Below are positions 34,240 through 43,475 of a stretch of DNA of 64,000 bases, in pieces. Position 1 is the first letter of the stretch. Each line of letters opens with the position of its first letter. The notes below the pieces were generated by a model. The model worked only from the letters and a program-made list of their open reading frames with translations. It was not told the origin of the DNA and did not search any database. Source of the stretch: Blastococcus sp. URHD0036 (lineage in GTDB: Bacteria > Actinomycetota > Actinomycetes > Mycobacteriales > Geodermatophilaceae). The stretch lies in contig NZ_JNIK01000006.1 in NCBI RefSeq assembly GCF_000701365.1, positions 1 through 64,000 on the forward strand, in the 5' to 3' direction. Both the position numbers and the translations under genes were made by a program.

Positions 34240-36918
34240 ATGCGCGCCTCCGGCTCTCGGCCGCGGCGCGCCCTGCGCCGGCTGCGGATCGCGCTCGTCC
34301 CCCACCGCGACCAGGCACTCGCCCTCGCCGTGCTGGCCGCCGTGCTCGCCGCCGTCGCCGTCTCCGTCCCGCTGCTCACCGGCACCGCCGAGGAGGGCAG
34401 CTGGGAGCGCGAGCGGGCCCGGACCGCGGCGGTCGACGTGGGCACCACGTACGCGACGACGACGATCACCGATCCCACCGACCCCGAGCCGCCCTCGGCC
34501 ACCCGCGCCGCGCTCGTCGACGACGCGGTCACCGCGACCGTCGTCGAGCTCGGCCTGGACGCGCCGCGTGCGCTGCTCCGCGTCCGCGACACCTTCTTCG
34601 TGCCGACGCCGGAGGGGGCCAACCGGGTCCTGCTGTTCTCCCGCACCGACGCGGAGGACAACGTCGACCTGGTCGCGGGCGAGGCCCGCGCCGACGCCGT
34701 CCTGGTCCCGCAGCGCTTCGCCGAGCTCACCGGACTGGGCCCCGGCGACGTCCTGGTCACCGAGATCCCCGGCGGGGCACCGCTGGAGCTGCCGATCGGG
34801 GGCGTGTACGCCGAGCTCCCGGCGGAGCTGCCGGACTACTGGACCGGGCAGGACGCGCTCCTGACCCAGCCCCGCTACCGCGGCCTCGACGACCCCGTCT
34901 ACCCGACCGTCGCGGTGATCGCCCCCCGGTCCCTCGTCCTCGAGGCCGCCGACCAGCTCGAGAGCAGCGTGTTCCTCGAGTGGTTCCTGCCGCTGCCCGA
35001 CGGCCTGGACGTCGACGAGGCCCGCGCCGCCACCGCCCAGCTCGACCGGCTCCGGTCGCGGCTGGCCTCCGCGTCAGGAACGGTCGGCCGGCTCGCCGCG
35101 GCCGCCGGCATCGGGCCGCCCGCGCCACGGTCCCGGCTGCCCGAGGCCCTGCAGACCGCCGAGCGCACCGTCGAGCTGCTCGTCCCGCCCGTGACCGCCG
35201 TCGGCGCCGGCGGGTCGCTGGCGGCCCTGGTCCTGGTCGGCGCCTGGGCCGGGCAGCGCGTCCGCCGGCGCGAGGGCGAGCTGCGGGCGCTGCTCGTGCG
35301 CGGGCTCTCCCCCACCCGTGCGGCCGGCTCCGCCCTGCGCGAGGCGGTGCTGCCGGTGGTCGTCGGCACGGCCGCCGGCGGCGCGGCGGGGTGGCTCCTG
35401 GTCCGCGCGTTCGGCCCCTCCCCGCACCTCCCGGACGGCGTCGCGGTACGGGCCGTCGCCGTGCTGGCCGGCGGCGCGCTGCTCGCGGTCGCCACCGTCG
35501 GCGTCGTCACCGCCGCGGCCGTCGGCCGGATGGACGTCGTCGGCCGCCGGCCCCGCCGCGCCGTGCCGTGGGTGGCGGTCAGCGCGGGCATCACCGTCGC
35601 CGTCACCGCGCTGGTGCTGACCGGGGACACCGACGGCGACGGCGACCTGCACCTGCTCCCGCTGGTCCTCCCGCTCCTGGCCACCGTGGTCGCGGCCGGC
35701 GCGCTCACCGCCCTGCTGCCCCGGCTGGGCCGCCGCGGCCGCGCCCGCCTGGGCCGGCTGACCCCCGCCCCCTTCCTGGCGCTCTCCCGCGTCGCGGCCG
35801 GCCGCGGCGCCGTCCGGCTCGTCGTCGTCACCACGGCCCTGGCGCTCGGGCTCGTCGTCCAGGCCGGCACCCTCGCCGACTCCGCGGCCCGCACCGTCGA
35901 CGCGAAGGCCGCGGTCGCCGCGGCCAGCGACGTCGTCGTGCCGTTGCTGCGCCGGGTCCCCGAGGCGGGACCGGCGCCGGAGGGGACGACGGTCGTGGAG
36001 CGCACGACCGGACCCCTCACCCTGGTGCCGGGCGGGCGCGAGGTCGACGTGCTGGCCGTGCGGCCCGACGACCTGACCGGTGTGGTCCGCTGGGACCCGC
36101 AGCTGGCCGACCGCTCGCTGGAGGAGCTCGCCGCCGCGCTGGGCGACTTCCGGGGCGACCGGGTACCGGTCCTGCTCGCCGGGCCGTTCCCCGAGGACCT
36201 CGGCGACGAGCTCGTGGCCGAGTTCGCCCGTGTCTACGCCGTGCCGGTCGAGGTGGTGGGTCGGGTGTCGGCCTTCCCGGGGCAGACCGACGGCCCGCTC
36301 CTCGTCGCCGACCAGGACGGTTTCGCGGCCGCCATCCGCGCCACCGGCCGCGACCCGGAGACCTTCCTGGACCAGGAGCTGTGGGCCCGCGGGGAGGCCG
36401 CTCCGCTGCTCGGCGCGCTCACCGCCGCCGGCTGGGCGTTCGACCCCGACCAGGTCGTCACCGCCGGGGACTTCGCCGTCCGGCCCGAGCTCAGCGCCCG
36501 CGCGTGGTCCTTCGGTCACCTCCGCGCGGTCGCGGCCCTCGCCGGGCTGCTCGGCCTCACCGGCCTGGCGCTGCAGGCAGCCGCCCAGCAGCGCCGCCGG
36601 GCCGCCGCCTCCGTGCTGCTCACCCGGATGGGCGTCGGGACGGCGTCCCAGCGCACCGCAGCGGCGCTGGAGACCGGTCTGCTCGCCGGCCTCGGCGCGC
36701 TCCTCGCGATCGCCGTGGCCCTGCCGGTCTCGGTGCTGCTGGTGGACCTGCTCGACCCGGTGCCCGACGTGCTGCCCGGTCCCGTGGTCGCGGTGCCCTG
36801 GGGGAGCCTGGTCGCCGTCGTCGCGGGCGCCGTCCTCGCCACCGTCGCGGGGGCGCTCCTGACCGGCCGCGCCGCGCGGCAGGCCGACGGCGGGCGGGTG
36901 ATGCGCGATGCCACATGA
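34240..36918 (+). CDS. FtsX-like ABC transporter permease (large, two-repeat)
   Basis: The 892-residue protein has an N-terminal helix (about residues 25-47) and a large extracytoplasmic MacB-like domain. A cluster of four or five helices (about 310-480), a second soluble domain and a last FtsX-type helix set (about 755-885) follow. FtsX/MacB permeases do mechanical work on periplasmic or envelope substrates (lipoproteins, antimicrobial peptides, toxins). TAGGTT six bases before the ATG suggests a leaderless mRNA. It overlaps the first ATPase gene by 11 bases. Both halves of a duplicated permease appear to be fused here in one chain. Confidence 0.88.
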   Translation: MRASGSRPRRALRRLRIALVPHRDQALALAVLAAVLAAVAVSVPLLTGTAEEGSWERERARTAAVDVGTTYATTTITDPTDPEPPSATRAALVDDAVTATVVELGLDAPRALLRVRDTFFVPTPEGANRVLLFSRTDAEDNVDLVAGEARADAVLVPQRFAELTGLGPGDVLVTEIPGGAPLELPIGGVYAELPAELPDYWTGQDALLTQPRYRGLDDPVYPTVAVIAPRSLVLEAADQLESSVFLEWFLPLPDGLDVDEARAATAQLDRLRSRLASASGTVGRLAAAAGIGPPAPRSRLPEALQTAERTVELLVPPVTAVGAGGSLAALVLVGAWAGQRVRRREGELRALLVRGLSPTRAAGSALREAVLPVVVGTAAGGAAGWLLVRAFGPSPHLPDGVAVRAVAVLAGGALLAVATVGVVTAAAVGRMDVVGRRPRRAVPWVAVSAGITVAVTALVLTGDTDGDGDLHLLPLVLPLLATVVAAGALTALLPRLGRRGRARLGRLTPAPFLALSRVAAGRGAVRLVVVTTALALGLVVQAGTLADSAARTVDAKAAVAAASDVVVPLLRRVPEAGPAPEGTTVVERTTGPLTLVPGGREVDVLAVRPDDLTGVVRWDPQLADRSLEELAAALGDFRGDRVPVLLAGPFPEDLGDELVAEFARVYAVPVEVVGRVSAFPGQTDGPLLVADQDGFAAAIRATGRDPETFLDQELWARGEAAPLLGALTAAGWAFDPDQVVTAGDFAVRPELSARAWSFGHLRAVAALAGLLGLTGLALQAAAQQRRRAAASVLLTRMGVGTASQRTAAALETGLLAGLGALLAIAVALPVSVLLVDLLDPVPDVLPGPVVAVPWGSLVAVVAGAVLATVAGALLTGRAARQADGGRVMRDAT

Positions 36919-37726
36919 GGCCCCGGCGGCCGTCTGTGAGGGACTGGTCCGCATCTACTCCTCGCCCAGCGGTGAGGTGCACGCGCTCAAGGGCGTGGAC
37001 GTCGTCGTCCCGGCCGGCCGGGTCACCGCGATCACCGGCCCGTCCGGCTCGGGGAAGAGCTCCCTGCTGCGCATCCTGGCCGCGCAGGACCGGCCGACCG
37101 CGGGCCTCGCCGAGGTCGCCGGGCAGTCGCTCACCGGCCTGTCCACCCGCCGCCTGCGGGCGCTGCGCCGCCGGTCGATCGGCTACGTCTTCGCCCGCCC
37201 GGCGCAGAACCTGGCCCCGCACCTGACCGCCCGGGAGCACCTGGCCGCCGCCGCACGGCTGCGCGGCACGAACGGGGACGACGCCGCCGAGCTGCTGGAG
37301 CGCCTCGGCCTCGCCGACCGCGCCGACCACCTGCCCGCGCAGCTCTCCGGCGGGGAGCAGCAGCGGCTGGCGTTCGCCCAGGCGGTGACCGGCCGGCCCG
37401 CGCTCCTGGTCGCCGACGAGCCGACCAGCGAGCTGGACAGCCGGACGACCACCGACCTGATGGCGGCCGTGCGCGGCCTGGCCGACGCCGGGACGACGGT
37501 CGTGCTGGCCACCCACGACGCGCTCGCCGCCGCCGCGGCCGACCGGGTGGTGCACCTGCGCTCGGGGACGGTCGCGCACGAGGAGGTGGCCGGCCGCCGG
37601 CTGGCGGTGATCGACGGCGACGGCCGGGTGCAGCTGCCGGCGGACGCGCTCGCCCTCTTCCCCGAGCGGCGCGCGCTGCTGGAGATCACCGAGGACGGCG
37701 TCGTGCTGCGGGAGCCCGGGTCGTGA
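36908..37726 (+). CDS. ABC transporter ATP-binding protein (MacB/LolD type), first
   Basis: The 272-residue ATPase has Walker A GPSGSGKSS (near residue 44), Q-loop at ARPAQNLAPHL, signature LSGGEQQRLA (near 148), Walker B LLVADEPTSELD and H-loop TTVVLATHD. The C-terminal 50 residues extend past the standard 220-residue LolD core. Its start lies in the end of the permease gene and its stop overlaps the second ATPase, so all three are one operon. Confidence 0.93.
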   Translation: MPHEAPAAVCEGLVRIYSSPSGEVHALKGVDVVVPAGRVTAITGPSGSGKSSLLRILAAQDRPTAGLAEVAGQSLTGLSTRRLRALRRRSIGYVFARPAQNLAPHLTAREHLAAAARLRGTNGDDAAELLERLGLADRADHLPAQLSGGEQQRLAFAQAVTGRPALLVADEPTSELDSRTTTDLMAAVRGLADAGTTVVLATHDALAAAAADRVVHLRSGTVAHEEVAGRRLAVIDGDGRVQLPADALALFPERRALLEITEDGVVLREPGS

Positions 37727-38361
37727 GCGCACTGCAGGGCGTGGGCCTGGTGAAGTCCTACCGCCGTGGCCGCGAGGACGTGCACGCCCTGCGCGGGGTG
37801 TCGCTCGAGGTGGCGCCGGGCGAGCTGGTGGCGCTGCTGGGCCGCTCGGGATCCGGCAAGTCGACGCTGCTCAACTGCCTGCTCGGCTGGGAGCGGCCCG
37901 ACGCCGGCACCGTCGACGTGCCCGGGGTGCTCGTTCCGCAGGACGCGCCGTGGACGACCGTCGCCGTCGTCCCCCAGCAGTTCGGCCTGCTGGAGGAGCT
38001 GACCGTCGAGGGCAACGTGGTCCTGCCCGCCCGGCTGGCCGGCCACGAGGACCCGGCCGCGGCCGCGACGGCCGTCCTCGAGGCGCTCCGGCTGGACTCC
38101 CTCGCCGACCGGCTGCCCGCCGAGGTGTCGCTCGGCGAGCAGCAGCGGACGGCGCTGGCCCGCGCCCTCGTCGTCCGCCCGGCCTTCGTGCTGGCCGACG
38201 AGCCGACCGGCCACCTCGACGAGGAGCTCACCGGCACGGTGCTCGGCGTGCTCCGGTCCGCCTGCGCGGCCGGCACCGGGGTGCTCGTGGCCAGCCACGA
38301 CCCGGCGGTGGTGGCGTCGGCCGACCGGGTGCTGCGGCTCGAGGACGGCCTGCTGAGCTGA
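37723..38361 (+). CDS. ABC transporter ATP-binding protein (MacB/LolD type), second
   Basis: This 212-residue ATPase is a second, distinct member in the same operon. It has Walker A GRSGSGKST, a PQQFGLL Q-loop, Walker B FVLADEPTGHLD and ASHD switch histidine. The signature reads VSLGEQQR instead of LSGGQ, so this site may be weaker. With the first ATPase it could form a heterodimer on the single large permease. The GTG overlaps the preceding gene by four bases, and the stop abuts that of the opposite-strand ene-reductase. Confidence 0.92.
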   Translation: MSALQGVGLVKSYRRGREDVHALRGVSLEVAPGELVALLGRSGSGKSTLLNCLLGWERPDAGTVDVPGVLVPQDAPWTTVAVVPQQFGLLEELTVEGNVVLPARLAGHEDPAAAATAVLEALRLDSLADRLPAEVSLGEQQRTALARALVVRPAFVLADEPTGHLDEELTGTVLGVLRSACAAGTGVLVASHDPAVVASADRVLRLEDGLLS

Positions 38362-39471
38362 TCAGCCGGCCTGCAGCGTCGGGTAGTCGGTGTAGCCCTC
38401 GGCGCCGTCGGCGTAGTAGAGGTGCGGCCGCTGCTCGTTCTCCGGGTGCTGCCCGGCCCAGCGCTCGACGAGGTCGGGGTTGGCGATCACGGCCCGCCCG
38501 ACGGCGACGACGTCGGCGTGGGCGCTGTCGACGAGCGCCGTCGCCTCCTCGCGCGTGGTGATCGACCCGAAGCCGCTGTTGGCCATGAGCGGTCCGTCGA
38601 AGCGACGGCGCAGCTCCTGCACCAGGTCGCCGGCCGGCTCGCGGTGCAGCACCGAGAGGTAGGCCAGGCCCAGCGGGCGCAGCTGGTCCATCAGGTACCC
38701 GTAGGTGGCGAGGACGTCGTCGCGGTCGGGCTCGAGCGCGTCCTGGATGCCGTGCTCCGGGGAGATCCGCAGGCCCACCCGGCCCGCGCCGACCGCCTCG
38801 GCGACGGCGGTCGCGACCTCGACGACGAAGCGCGCCCGGTTCTCCGGGGAGCCCCCGTACTCGTCCTCGCGCCGATTCGAGGCCGGGGAGAGGAACTCGT
38901 GCAGCAGGTAGCCGTTGGCACCGTGCAGCTCGACGCCGTCCAGGCCGGCCTCGATCGCGCGGCGGGAGGCGTCGACGAAGGTCTGCACCCGCTCGCGCAC
39001 CTCGGCGGTGGTGAGGGCGTGCGGCACCGGGTAGGCGTGCTTGCCGGCGGCGGTCCGCGCCTCGCCGTCGATGGCGATCGCGCTCGGCGCCTCGACCCGG
39101 CGGCCGCCGTTGATCTCGGGGTGGGTGACCCGCCCGCCGTGCATGACCTGCAGGACGATGCGGCCGCCGCGGGCGTGCACGGCGTCGGCGACGCGGCGCC
39201 AGCCGGCGACCTGCTCGTCGGTGACGATCCCCGGCTGGCCGACGAAGGCCTGCGACTCGTGCACCGGGTAGGTCCCCTCGGTGACGATCAGGCCCAGGCC
39301 GGCGCGCTGGGCGTAGTGCTCGACGACGACGTCGCCGGGGATGCCGAGCGGGCCGGAACGCATCCGGGTCAGCGGGGCCATCGCCACGCGGTTCGTCAGC
39401 TCGAGGTCGCCCAGGGTCACGGGGGAGAAGAGGTCCACGCCTGGTTCCGACGCACCCACCGGCTCCGGCAT
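38362..39471 (-). CDS. Old yellow enzyme family ene-reductase (NADH:flavin oxidoreductase)
   Basis: The 369-residue TIM-barrel flavoprotein is close to NemA/XenA-type enzymes. It has NRVAMAPLTRMRS near the FMN site, EGTYP, QVMHGGRVTHP (near residue 107), VELHGANGYLLHEFLSP (near 180) with the substrate-binding H/N pair, and the FMN phosphate site VAVGRAVIANPDLV (near 325). It reduces activated C=C bonds (enones, maleimides, nitro compounds) with NAD(P)H. No regulatory gene is directly attached. Confidence 0.95.
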   Translation of the reverse strand: MPEPVGASEPGVDLFSPVTLGDLELTNRVAMAPLTRMRSGPLGIPGDVVVEHYAQRAGLGLIVTEGTYPVHESQAFVGQPGIVTDEQVAGWRRVADAVHARGGRIVLQVMHGGRVTHPEINGGRRVEAPSAIAIDGEARTAAGKHAYPVPHALTTAEVRERVQTFVDASRRAIEAGLDGVELHGANGYLLHEFLSPASNRREDEYGGSPENRARFVVEVATAVAEAVGAGRVGLRISPEHGIQDALEPDRDDVLATYGYLMDQLRPLGLAYLSVLHREPAGDLVQELRRRFDGPLMANSGFGSITTREEATALVDSAHADVVAVGRAVIANPDLVERWAGQHPENEQRPHLYYADGAEGYTDYPTLQAG

Positions 39472-39506
39472 TCCGGGAGGCGACGGGAGTCACTCCGGCG
39501 ATGCTC

Positions 39507-39536
39507 GTGCTCTGCCCAGCATGCTGGGCAGAGCAC
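39507..39536. terminator. Perfect 30-bp palindrome of the GTGCTCTGCCC family (copy 2)
   Basis: GTGCTCTGCCCAGC (39507-39520) is followed by AT and its exact complement (39523-39536), making a 30-bp perfect palindrome. It lies between the thioredoxin stop and the ene-reductase start on the same strand, so it probably terminates the thioredoxin transcript. Confidence 0.7.
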
Positions 39537-39557
39537 AAGCGTCCGGAGGTGGGGACC

Positions 39558-39896
39558 TCAGGCCGCGGTGGCGGCCAGGTACGGCTCGAGTGCCTGCATG
39601 ATCATCGCCTGCGGCCGGGCGCCGACGACGGTCGTGACCAGCTCGCCGCCGACGAACAGGCCCAGGGTCGGCATCCCCATCACGCCGTAGCGGCGGGTGG
39701 TCTCGGGGTTCTCGTCGACGTCGAGGGCGAGCACGCCCATCCGGCCGGCCTGCTCCTCCGCGATGCGCCCCAGCACCGGCGCGATCATCCGGCAGGGCCC
39801 GCACCAGGCCGCGGTGAACTCGACGAGCACCGGCGTGGTGCTGGCGAGCACGTCGGCGGCGAAGGTGGCGTCGGTGGTGGTGGCCAGGTCGGCCAT
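39558..39896 (-). CDS. Thioredoxin
   Basis: The 112-residue protein is a single thioredoxin domain with the active site WCGPC (C32, C35), the TAAWCGPCRMIAPVL context and the cis-proline loop GMPTLGLF. It reduces protein disulfides in the cytoplasm; no signal peptide is present. The ATG has a GGGAGA ribosome site. It is 29 bases downstream of an HxlR-type regulator on the same strand, so the two probably share a transcript. Confidence 0.95.
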   Translation of the reverse strand: MADLATTTDATFAADVLASTTPVLVEFTAAWCGPCRMIAPVLGRIAEEQAGRMGVLALDVDENPETTRRYGVMGMPTLGLFVGGELVTTVVGARPQAMIMQALEPYLAATAA

Positions 39897-39925
39897 GGCG
39901 ATCTCCCTGTTCGACGAGGGCCCGG

Positions 39926-40351
39926 TCAGCGGTTGACCTGGGCGACGAGCCGTTCCCGCGGGGCGATCTGCGCCCCGCACTCGCAGGTCAGCCGGGCCGT
40001 GACCCGCCCGCCGCAGCCGCCGTGCCGGTAGACGACGTCGGCCTGCGTGGTGGCGCCCAGGTGCCGTTCGCCCCAGTCCGACATCGCCGCGAGCAGCGGC
40101 AGCAGGTCGTACCCGGCGTCGGTGAGCACGTACTCCGACCGCACCCGGCTGCCGGGCAGCTGGTACGGCCGCGTGGCGAGCACCCCGGCCTCGGTGAGCC
40201 GGCGGAGGCGGTCGGAGAGCACCGTGCGCGAGGCCCCGGTGGCCGCCTCGAGCTCGTCGAAGCGCCGCAGCCCGAGGGACACCTCGCGCACGACGAGCAG
40301 CGCCCAGCGCTCTCCAACCAGCATCAGCACCTCGGCCACTCTCTCGCGCAC
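39926..40351 (-). CDS. HxlR-family regulator with cysteine-rich C-terminus
   Basis: The 141-residue protein has an HxlR winged helix (residues about 5-95: LVVREVSLGLRRFDEL, ASRTVLSDRLRRLTEAG). A tail follows with HGGCGGRV and LTCECGAQI. The three cysteines and nearby histidine could bind zinc or sense oxidants. The GTG lies 7 bases after the -10 hexamer CAGACT, so the mRNA is probably leaderless. It is followed by thioredoxin, which supports a redox theme. Confidence 0.9.
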   Translation of the reverse strand: MRERVAEVLMLVGERWALLVVREVSLGLRRFDELEAATGASRTVLSDRLRRLTEAGVLATRPYQLPGSRVRSEYVLTDAGYDLLPLLAAMSDWGERHLGATTQADVVYRHGGCGGRVTARLTCECGAQIAPRERLVAQVNR

Positions 40352-40358
40352 AGTGCTG

Positions 40359-40387
40359 AGTCTGGATCCAGCATCCAGCTACGTCAA
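40359..40387 (-). promoter_or_regulatory. Promoter of the HxlR-thioredoxin unit with CTGGAT repeats
   Basis: On the minus strand, TTGACG (40382-40387), a 17-base spacer and CAGACT (40359-40364) form a promoter ending 7 bases before the GTG. The spacer holds CTGGATGCTGGATCCAG, a tandem CTGGAT plus the palindrome CTGGATCCAG (40362-40371), a candidate autoregulatory site. Confidence 0.65.
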
Positions 40388-40418
40388 GCAGTACGGGCCC
40401 TGGGCGAGCCGCCGGGCG

Positions 40419-41900
40419 CTACTCCCGGCCGTCGCCCACCAGGGTCGCCCCGGCGACGACCGCGGCCTGGGGGTGCCGCTCGGGGACCGCGGGCTCCTCG
40501 TGGGTGACCGGGTCCCTCCGGACCGCCGGGATGAGCAGGCCGGCGACCGCGGCGAGCAGGAGCCCGCCGGAGGCCAGCAGGAACGCAGCCTGGTAACCGG
40601 ACTCCTGCGGGAGCCCGGACGCGGTGGCGCCGGCGGTGACGACCCCGGCGAGGACCGCCGTCCCGATCGACCCGCCGATGGTCCGGATGTTGGTGTTCAT
40701 GCCGCTGGCCACGCCGGTCTGGGTCGGCGGCACGGCCGCCACCACGAGGTTGGCCATGGCCGAGAAGGCCAGGCCGAACCCGATGCCCATGAGGACGCAG
40801 ATGAGGCTGACCTCCCAGAGCGAGTCGTTGACGAACGCGATCAGCGCGAAGCCGACCGCGGTCGACAGCGCGCCGGCCATGAGCAGGTTCTTCGAGCCGA
40901 AGCGCCGCGCCAGCCGGCCCGACGCGAGGCCCGTGGAGAAGGACGCGGCGGACTGCGGCAGGAGCACCAGCCCGGACACGGTGATGGACGCGCCGAGCCC
41001 GTAGCCGCTGATCACCGGGGTCTGGAGGAACTGCGGGATGAAGGCGAACCCGGAGTACATGGCCGCCCCGAACAGGAACCCGACCACGTTCGCCGTCCAG
41101 ACGCCCCGGACCCGCATCATCCGCATGTCGACCAGCGGCTGCCGGGCCCGCGACTCGACCGTCACCCAGAGGGCCAGCAGGACGACGGCGGCGACCAGCA
41201 ACCCGACCACCGTGGGCGAACTCCACCCCCACTTCGGGGCCTGGCTGATCGCCAGCAGCAGGCAGACCAGCCACGCGGAGAGGAGCACCGCCGCCAGGGG
41301 GTTCAGGGTGCCACCGGGCCGCGACCGGGACTCCGGGATCACGAAGTGCGCGGCCACGGCGGCGATCACCACGAGGACCAGGGGGACCCAGAACAGCCCG
41401 TGGTAGCCCAGGGTGTCGACGATCGGGCCGGCGAGGACGACGCCCAGCGCGCTGCCGACCGCCATCAGGGACGAGATGGTGCCCACCGCCCCGGGCACGC
41501 GGTGCGACGGGAACTCGTCGCGGATCATGCCGAAGGCCAGCGGCAGCACACCGCCGCCGCAGCCCTGCAGCAAGCGTGCCGCGATCATCAGCGGCAGTGC
41601 CGTCGCCAGCGCCGCGAGCAGGCTGCCGAGCGCGACCAGACCCAGCGCGAGGACGAAGATGCGCTTCTTGCCGACCATGTCCCCGAGCCGGCCGAGGATC
41701 GGCGTGGCCACCGCGGTGGCCAGGAAGTTGGCGGTCAACACCCACGCGATGTCGGCCTGCGTGGTGCCGAGCTCCCGCTGGAGCGTGGACAGCACCGGCG
41801 CCACCAGGCCCTGCTGGAGGACGAAGGCGACCACGCCGAGGGCCAGGACCGCGTAGGTCACCTGGTAACGAGCGCGCGGCGGCGCGAGATCGGCGGTCAC
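40419..41900 (-). CDS. MFS transporter, DHA2 (14-TM) drug:proton antiporter type, first of a tandem pair
   Basis: The 493-residue protein has 14 predicted helices and DHA2 motifs: GTTQADIAWVLTANFLATAV, the motif A loop GRLGDMVGKKR (near residue 67) and the motif C-type VGSALGVVLAGPIV (near 148). It should export drugs or metabolites by proton antiport. The gene is a paralogue of the next gene upstream; they share long blocks such as GAMYSGFAFIPQF versus IFAAFAFIPQF and ASGMNTNIRTIGGSIG versus ASGMNANIRTIGGSIG. A GTTG-N7-CAAC element lies just before it (41924-41938), immediately downstream of TATCTT (41941-41946). Confidence 0.93.
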   Translation of the reverse strand: MTADLAPPRARYQVTYAVLALGVVAFVLQQGLVAPVLSTLQRELGTTQADIAWVLTANFLATAVATPILGRLGDMVGKKRIFVLALGLVALGSLLAALATALPLMIAARLLQGCGGGVLPLAFGMIRDEFPSHRVPGAVGTISSLMAVGSALGVVLAGPIVDTLGYHGLFWVPLVLVVIAAVAAHFVIPESRSRPGGTLNPLAAVLLSAWLVCLLLAISQAPKWGWSSPTVVGLLVAAVVLLALWVTVESRARQPLVDMRMMRVRGVWTANVVGFLFGAAMYSGFAFIPQFLQTPVISGYGLGASITVSGLVLLPQSAASFSTGLASGRLARRFGSKNLLMAGALSTAVGFALIAFVNDSLWEVSLICVLMGIGFGLAFSAMANLVVAAVPPTQTGVASGMNTNIRTIGGSIGTAVLAGVVTAGATASGLPQESGYQAAFLLASGGLLLAAVAGLLIPAVRRDPVTHEEPAVPERHPQAAVVAGATLVGDGRE

Positions 41901-41923
41901 GATGCTGGCAGCCCTCCGTTCTC

Positions 41924-41938
41924 GTTGCTGAACGCAAC
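41924..41938. promoter_or_regulatory. GTTG-N7-CAAC element upstream of the first MFS gene
   Basis: On the minus strand GTTGCGTTCAGCAAC forms an inverted repeat with 5-bp arms right after the -10 candidate TATCTT. A similar GTTGGCGGCAGCAAC lies before the paralogous MFS gene (43476-43490). The two share GTTG and CAGCAAC, so one repressor may bind both. Confidence 0.45.
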
Positions 41939-42008
41939 CGAAGATACGGGACGCCTTTCGATACGGCGCACTGCCGACGGTGTGACGTACGCCCGTGCGG
42001 CGCGGTCC

Positions 42009-43463
42009 CTAGGAGTCGGACGGCAGCGGGGCCAACGGCGTCGCGGCACCCGCCACGGCGGCCCGGCGGGCGGCCCGCCGGGGGTCGGGCATGACCCGGG
42101 TGGCCAGGGTGGCCCCGACCATGGCGACGGTGAGCAGCAGGAAGCCGGTGGTGTACCCGGCCTCCGTCGGCAGGCCGCCGGGCGGCGCGGTCGAGGTGAC
42201 GACGGTGGCCATGACGGCCGAGCCGATGGAGCCGCCGATGGTGCGGATGTTGGCGTTCATCCCGCTCGCCGCGCCGGTCTGCTCGCGGGGCACGGAGGTC
42301 ACGACCACGTTGGCCAGCGCCGCCTGGGTCGTGCCGGTGCCGAAGCCCAGCAGCACGAAGGCGATCGCCAGCTGCCAGTGCTCGTCGTGCGCCACGGTGA
42401 CCACCGCGTAGGCCAGGGCGGTCAGCAGCGTGCCGGCGGTGACGATGTTGCGGGAGCTGAACCGGCGTCCCAGCCGGCCGGCGGCCAGGCCCGCGCAGAA
42501 GCCGGCCGCGGTCTGCGGCAGCAGCGCGAGCCCGACCTGGCTGATCGTCGAGCCGAAGCCGTAGCCGGCCGAGGGCGGCGTCTGCATGAACTGGGGGATG
42601 AACGCGAACGCGGCGAAGATCGTCAGCCCGACGAGGAAGGCGATGAGGTTCGCCGTCCAGACCGCGCGCAGCCGCATCATCCGCATGTCGATGAGCGGCT
42701 GCGCCGACCGGGTCTCCACGGCGATCCAGCCGCCGAGCATCAGCGCTCCGGCCGCCAGGAGGCCCAGCACCCGCGGCGACCCCCACCCCCACGCGGTGGC
42801 CCGGCTCACCCCGAGCAGCACGCAGACCAGCCAGCCCGACAGCAGCAGCGCGGCCGGGACGTTGACCCGGCCCGGGGTGCGCACCCGCGACTCGGGGATG
42901 ACCCGGTGGGCGATGGTCGCCGCGACCACGCCAACGCCCATGGGCAGCCAGAACAGCCAGTCCAGGCCGAGCGCGGAGTCGATGGGGCCGGCGATCACCA
43001 GGCCGGAGCCCGAGCCGACCGCGATGAGGGACGACAGCGCACCGATGGCGGTGGCCACGCTCGCGTCGGGGAACTCGTCGCGCAGGATGCTGTAGCCGAG
43101 CGGGATGACACCACCGCCGATCCCCTGCAGCGCGCGGCCGACGATCATCAGGGGCATCGCGCCGGCCAGCGCGGACAGCAGGCAGCCGAGGCTCAGCACC
43201 AGGAGCACGGTGACGAACAGCCGGCGCTTGCCGAACATGTCGCCGAGCCGCCCCACGATGGGCGTGGCCACGGCGGCGGCCAGCAGGTTGGCCGTCAGCA
43301 CCCAGGTGACGTCGGCCTGGGTCGTGTTCAGCTCGGCCTGGATCGCCGGCAGCACCGGGATCACCATCGACTGCAGCAGCGAGTAGGTGCACAGCCCCGC
43401 CGCCAGGACGAGGAAGGTCACCCGGTGCGACGTGCGACCGTCCCGCTCGTCCACGCTGCTCAC
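42009..43463 (-). CDS. MFS transporter, DHA2 (14-TM) type, second of a tandem pair
   Basis: The 484-residue protein has the same 14-helix plan as its neighbour. Motifs are NTTQADVTWVLTANLLAAAV, GRLGDMFGKRR and GSGSGLVIAGPI. The GTG (VSSVDERDG) is chosen as the start; the frame stays open to 43538, but the added residues are low-complexity and cross the GTTG-N7-CAAC element. A gap of 108 bases separates the two MFS genes, so each may have its own promoter. It probably arose by tandem duplication, now well diverged. Confidence 0.92.
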   Translation of the reverse strand: MSSVDERDGRTSHRVTFLVLAAGLCTYSLLQSMVIPVLPAIQAELNTTQADVTWVLTANLLAAAVATPIVGRLGDMFGKRRLFVTVLLVLSLGCLLSALAGAMPLMIVGRALQGIGGGVIPLGYSILRDEFPDASVATAIGALSSLIAVGSGSGLVIAGPIDSALGLDWLFWLPMGVGVVAATIAHRVIPESRVRTPGRVNVPAALLLSGWLVCVLLGVSRATAWGWGSPRVLGLLAAGALMLGGWIAVETRSAQPLIDMRMMRLRAVWTANLIAFLVGLTIFAAFAFIPQFMQTPPSAGYGFGSTISQVGLALLPQTAAGFCAGLAAGRLGRRFSSRNIVTAGTLLTALAYAVVTVAHDEHWQLAIAFVLLGFGTGTTQAALANVVVTSVPREQTGAASGMNANIRTIGGSIGSAVMATVVTSTAPPGGLPTEAGYTTGFLLLTVAMVGATLATRVMPDPRRAARRAAVAGAATPLAPLPSDS

Positions 43464-43475
43464 CCCGCCCGACTG

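Noticed and set aside
32943-37226. Open frame of about 1430 codons on the plus strand
   Set aside because: It runs in another frame across the MMPL and FtsX genes and is Arg/Pro-rich shadow sequence.
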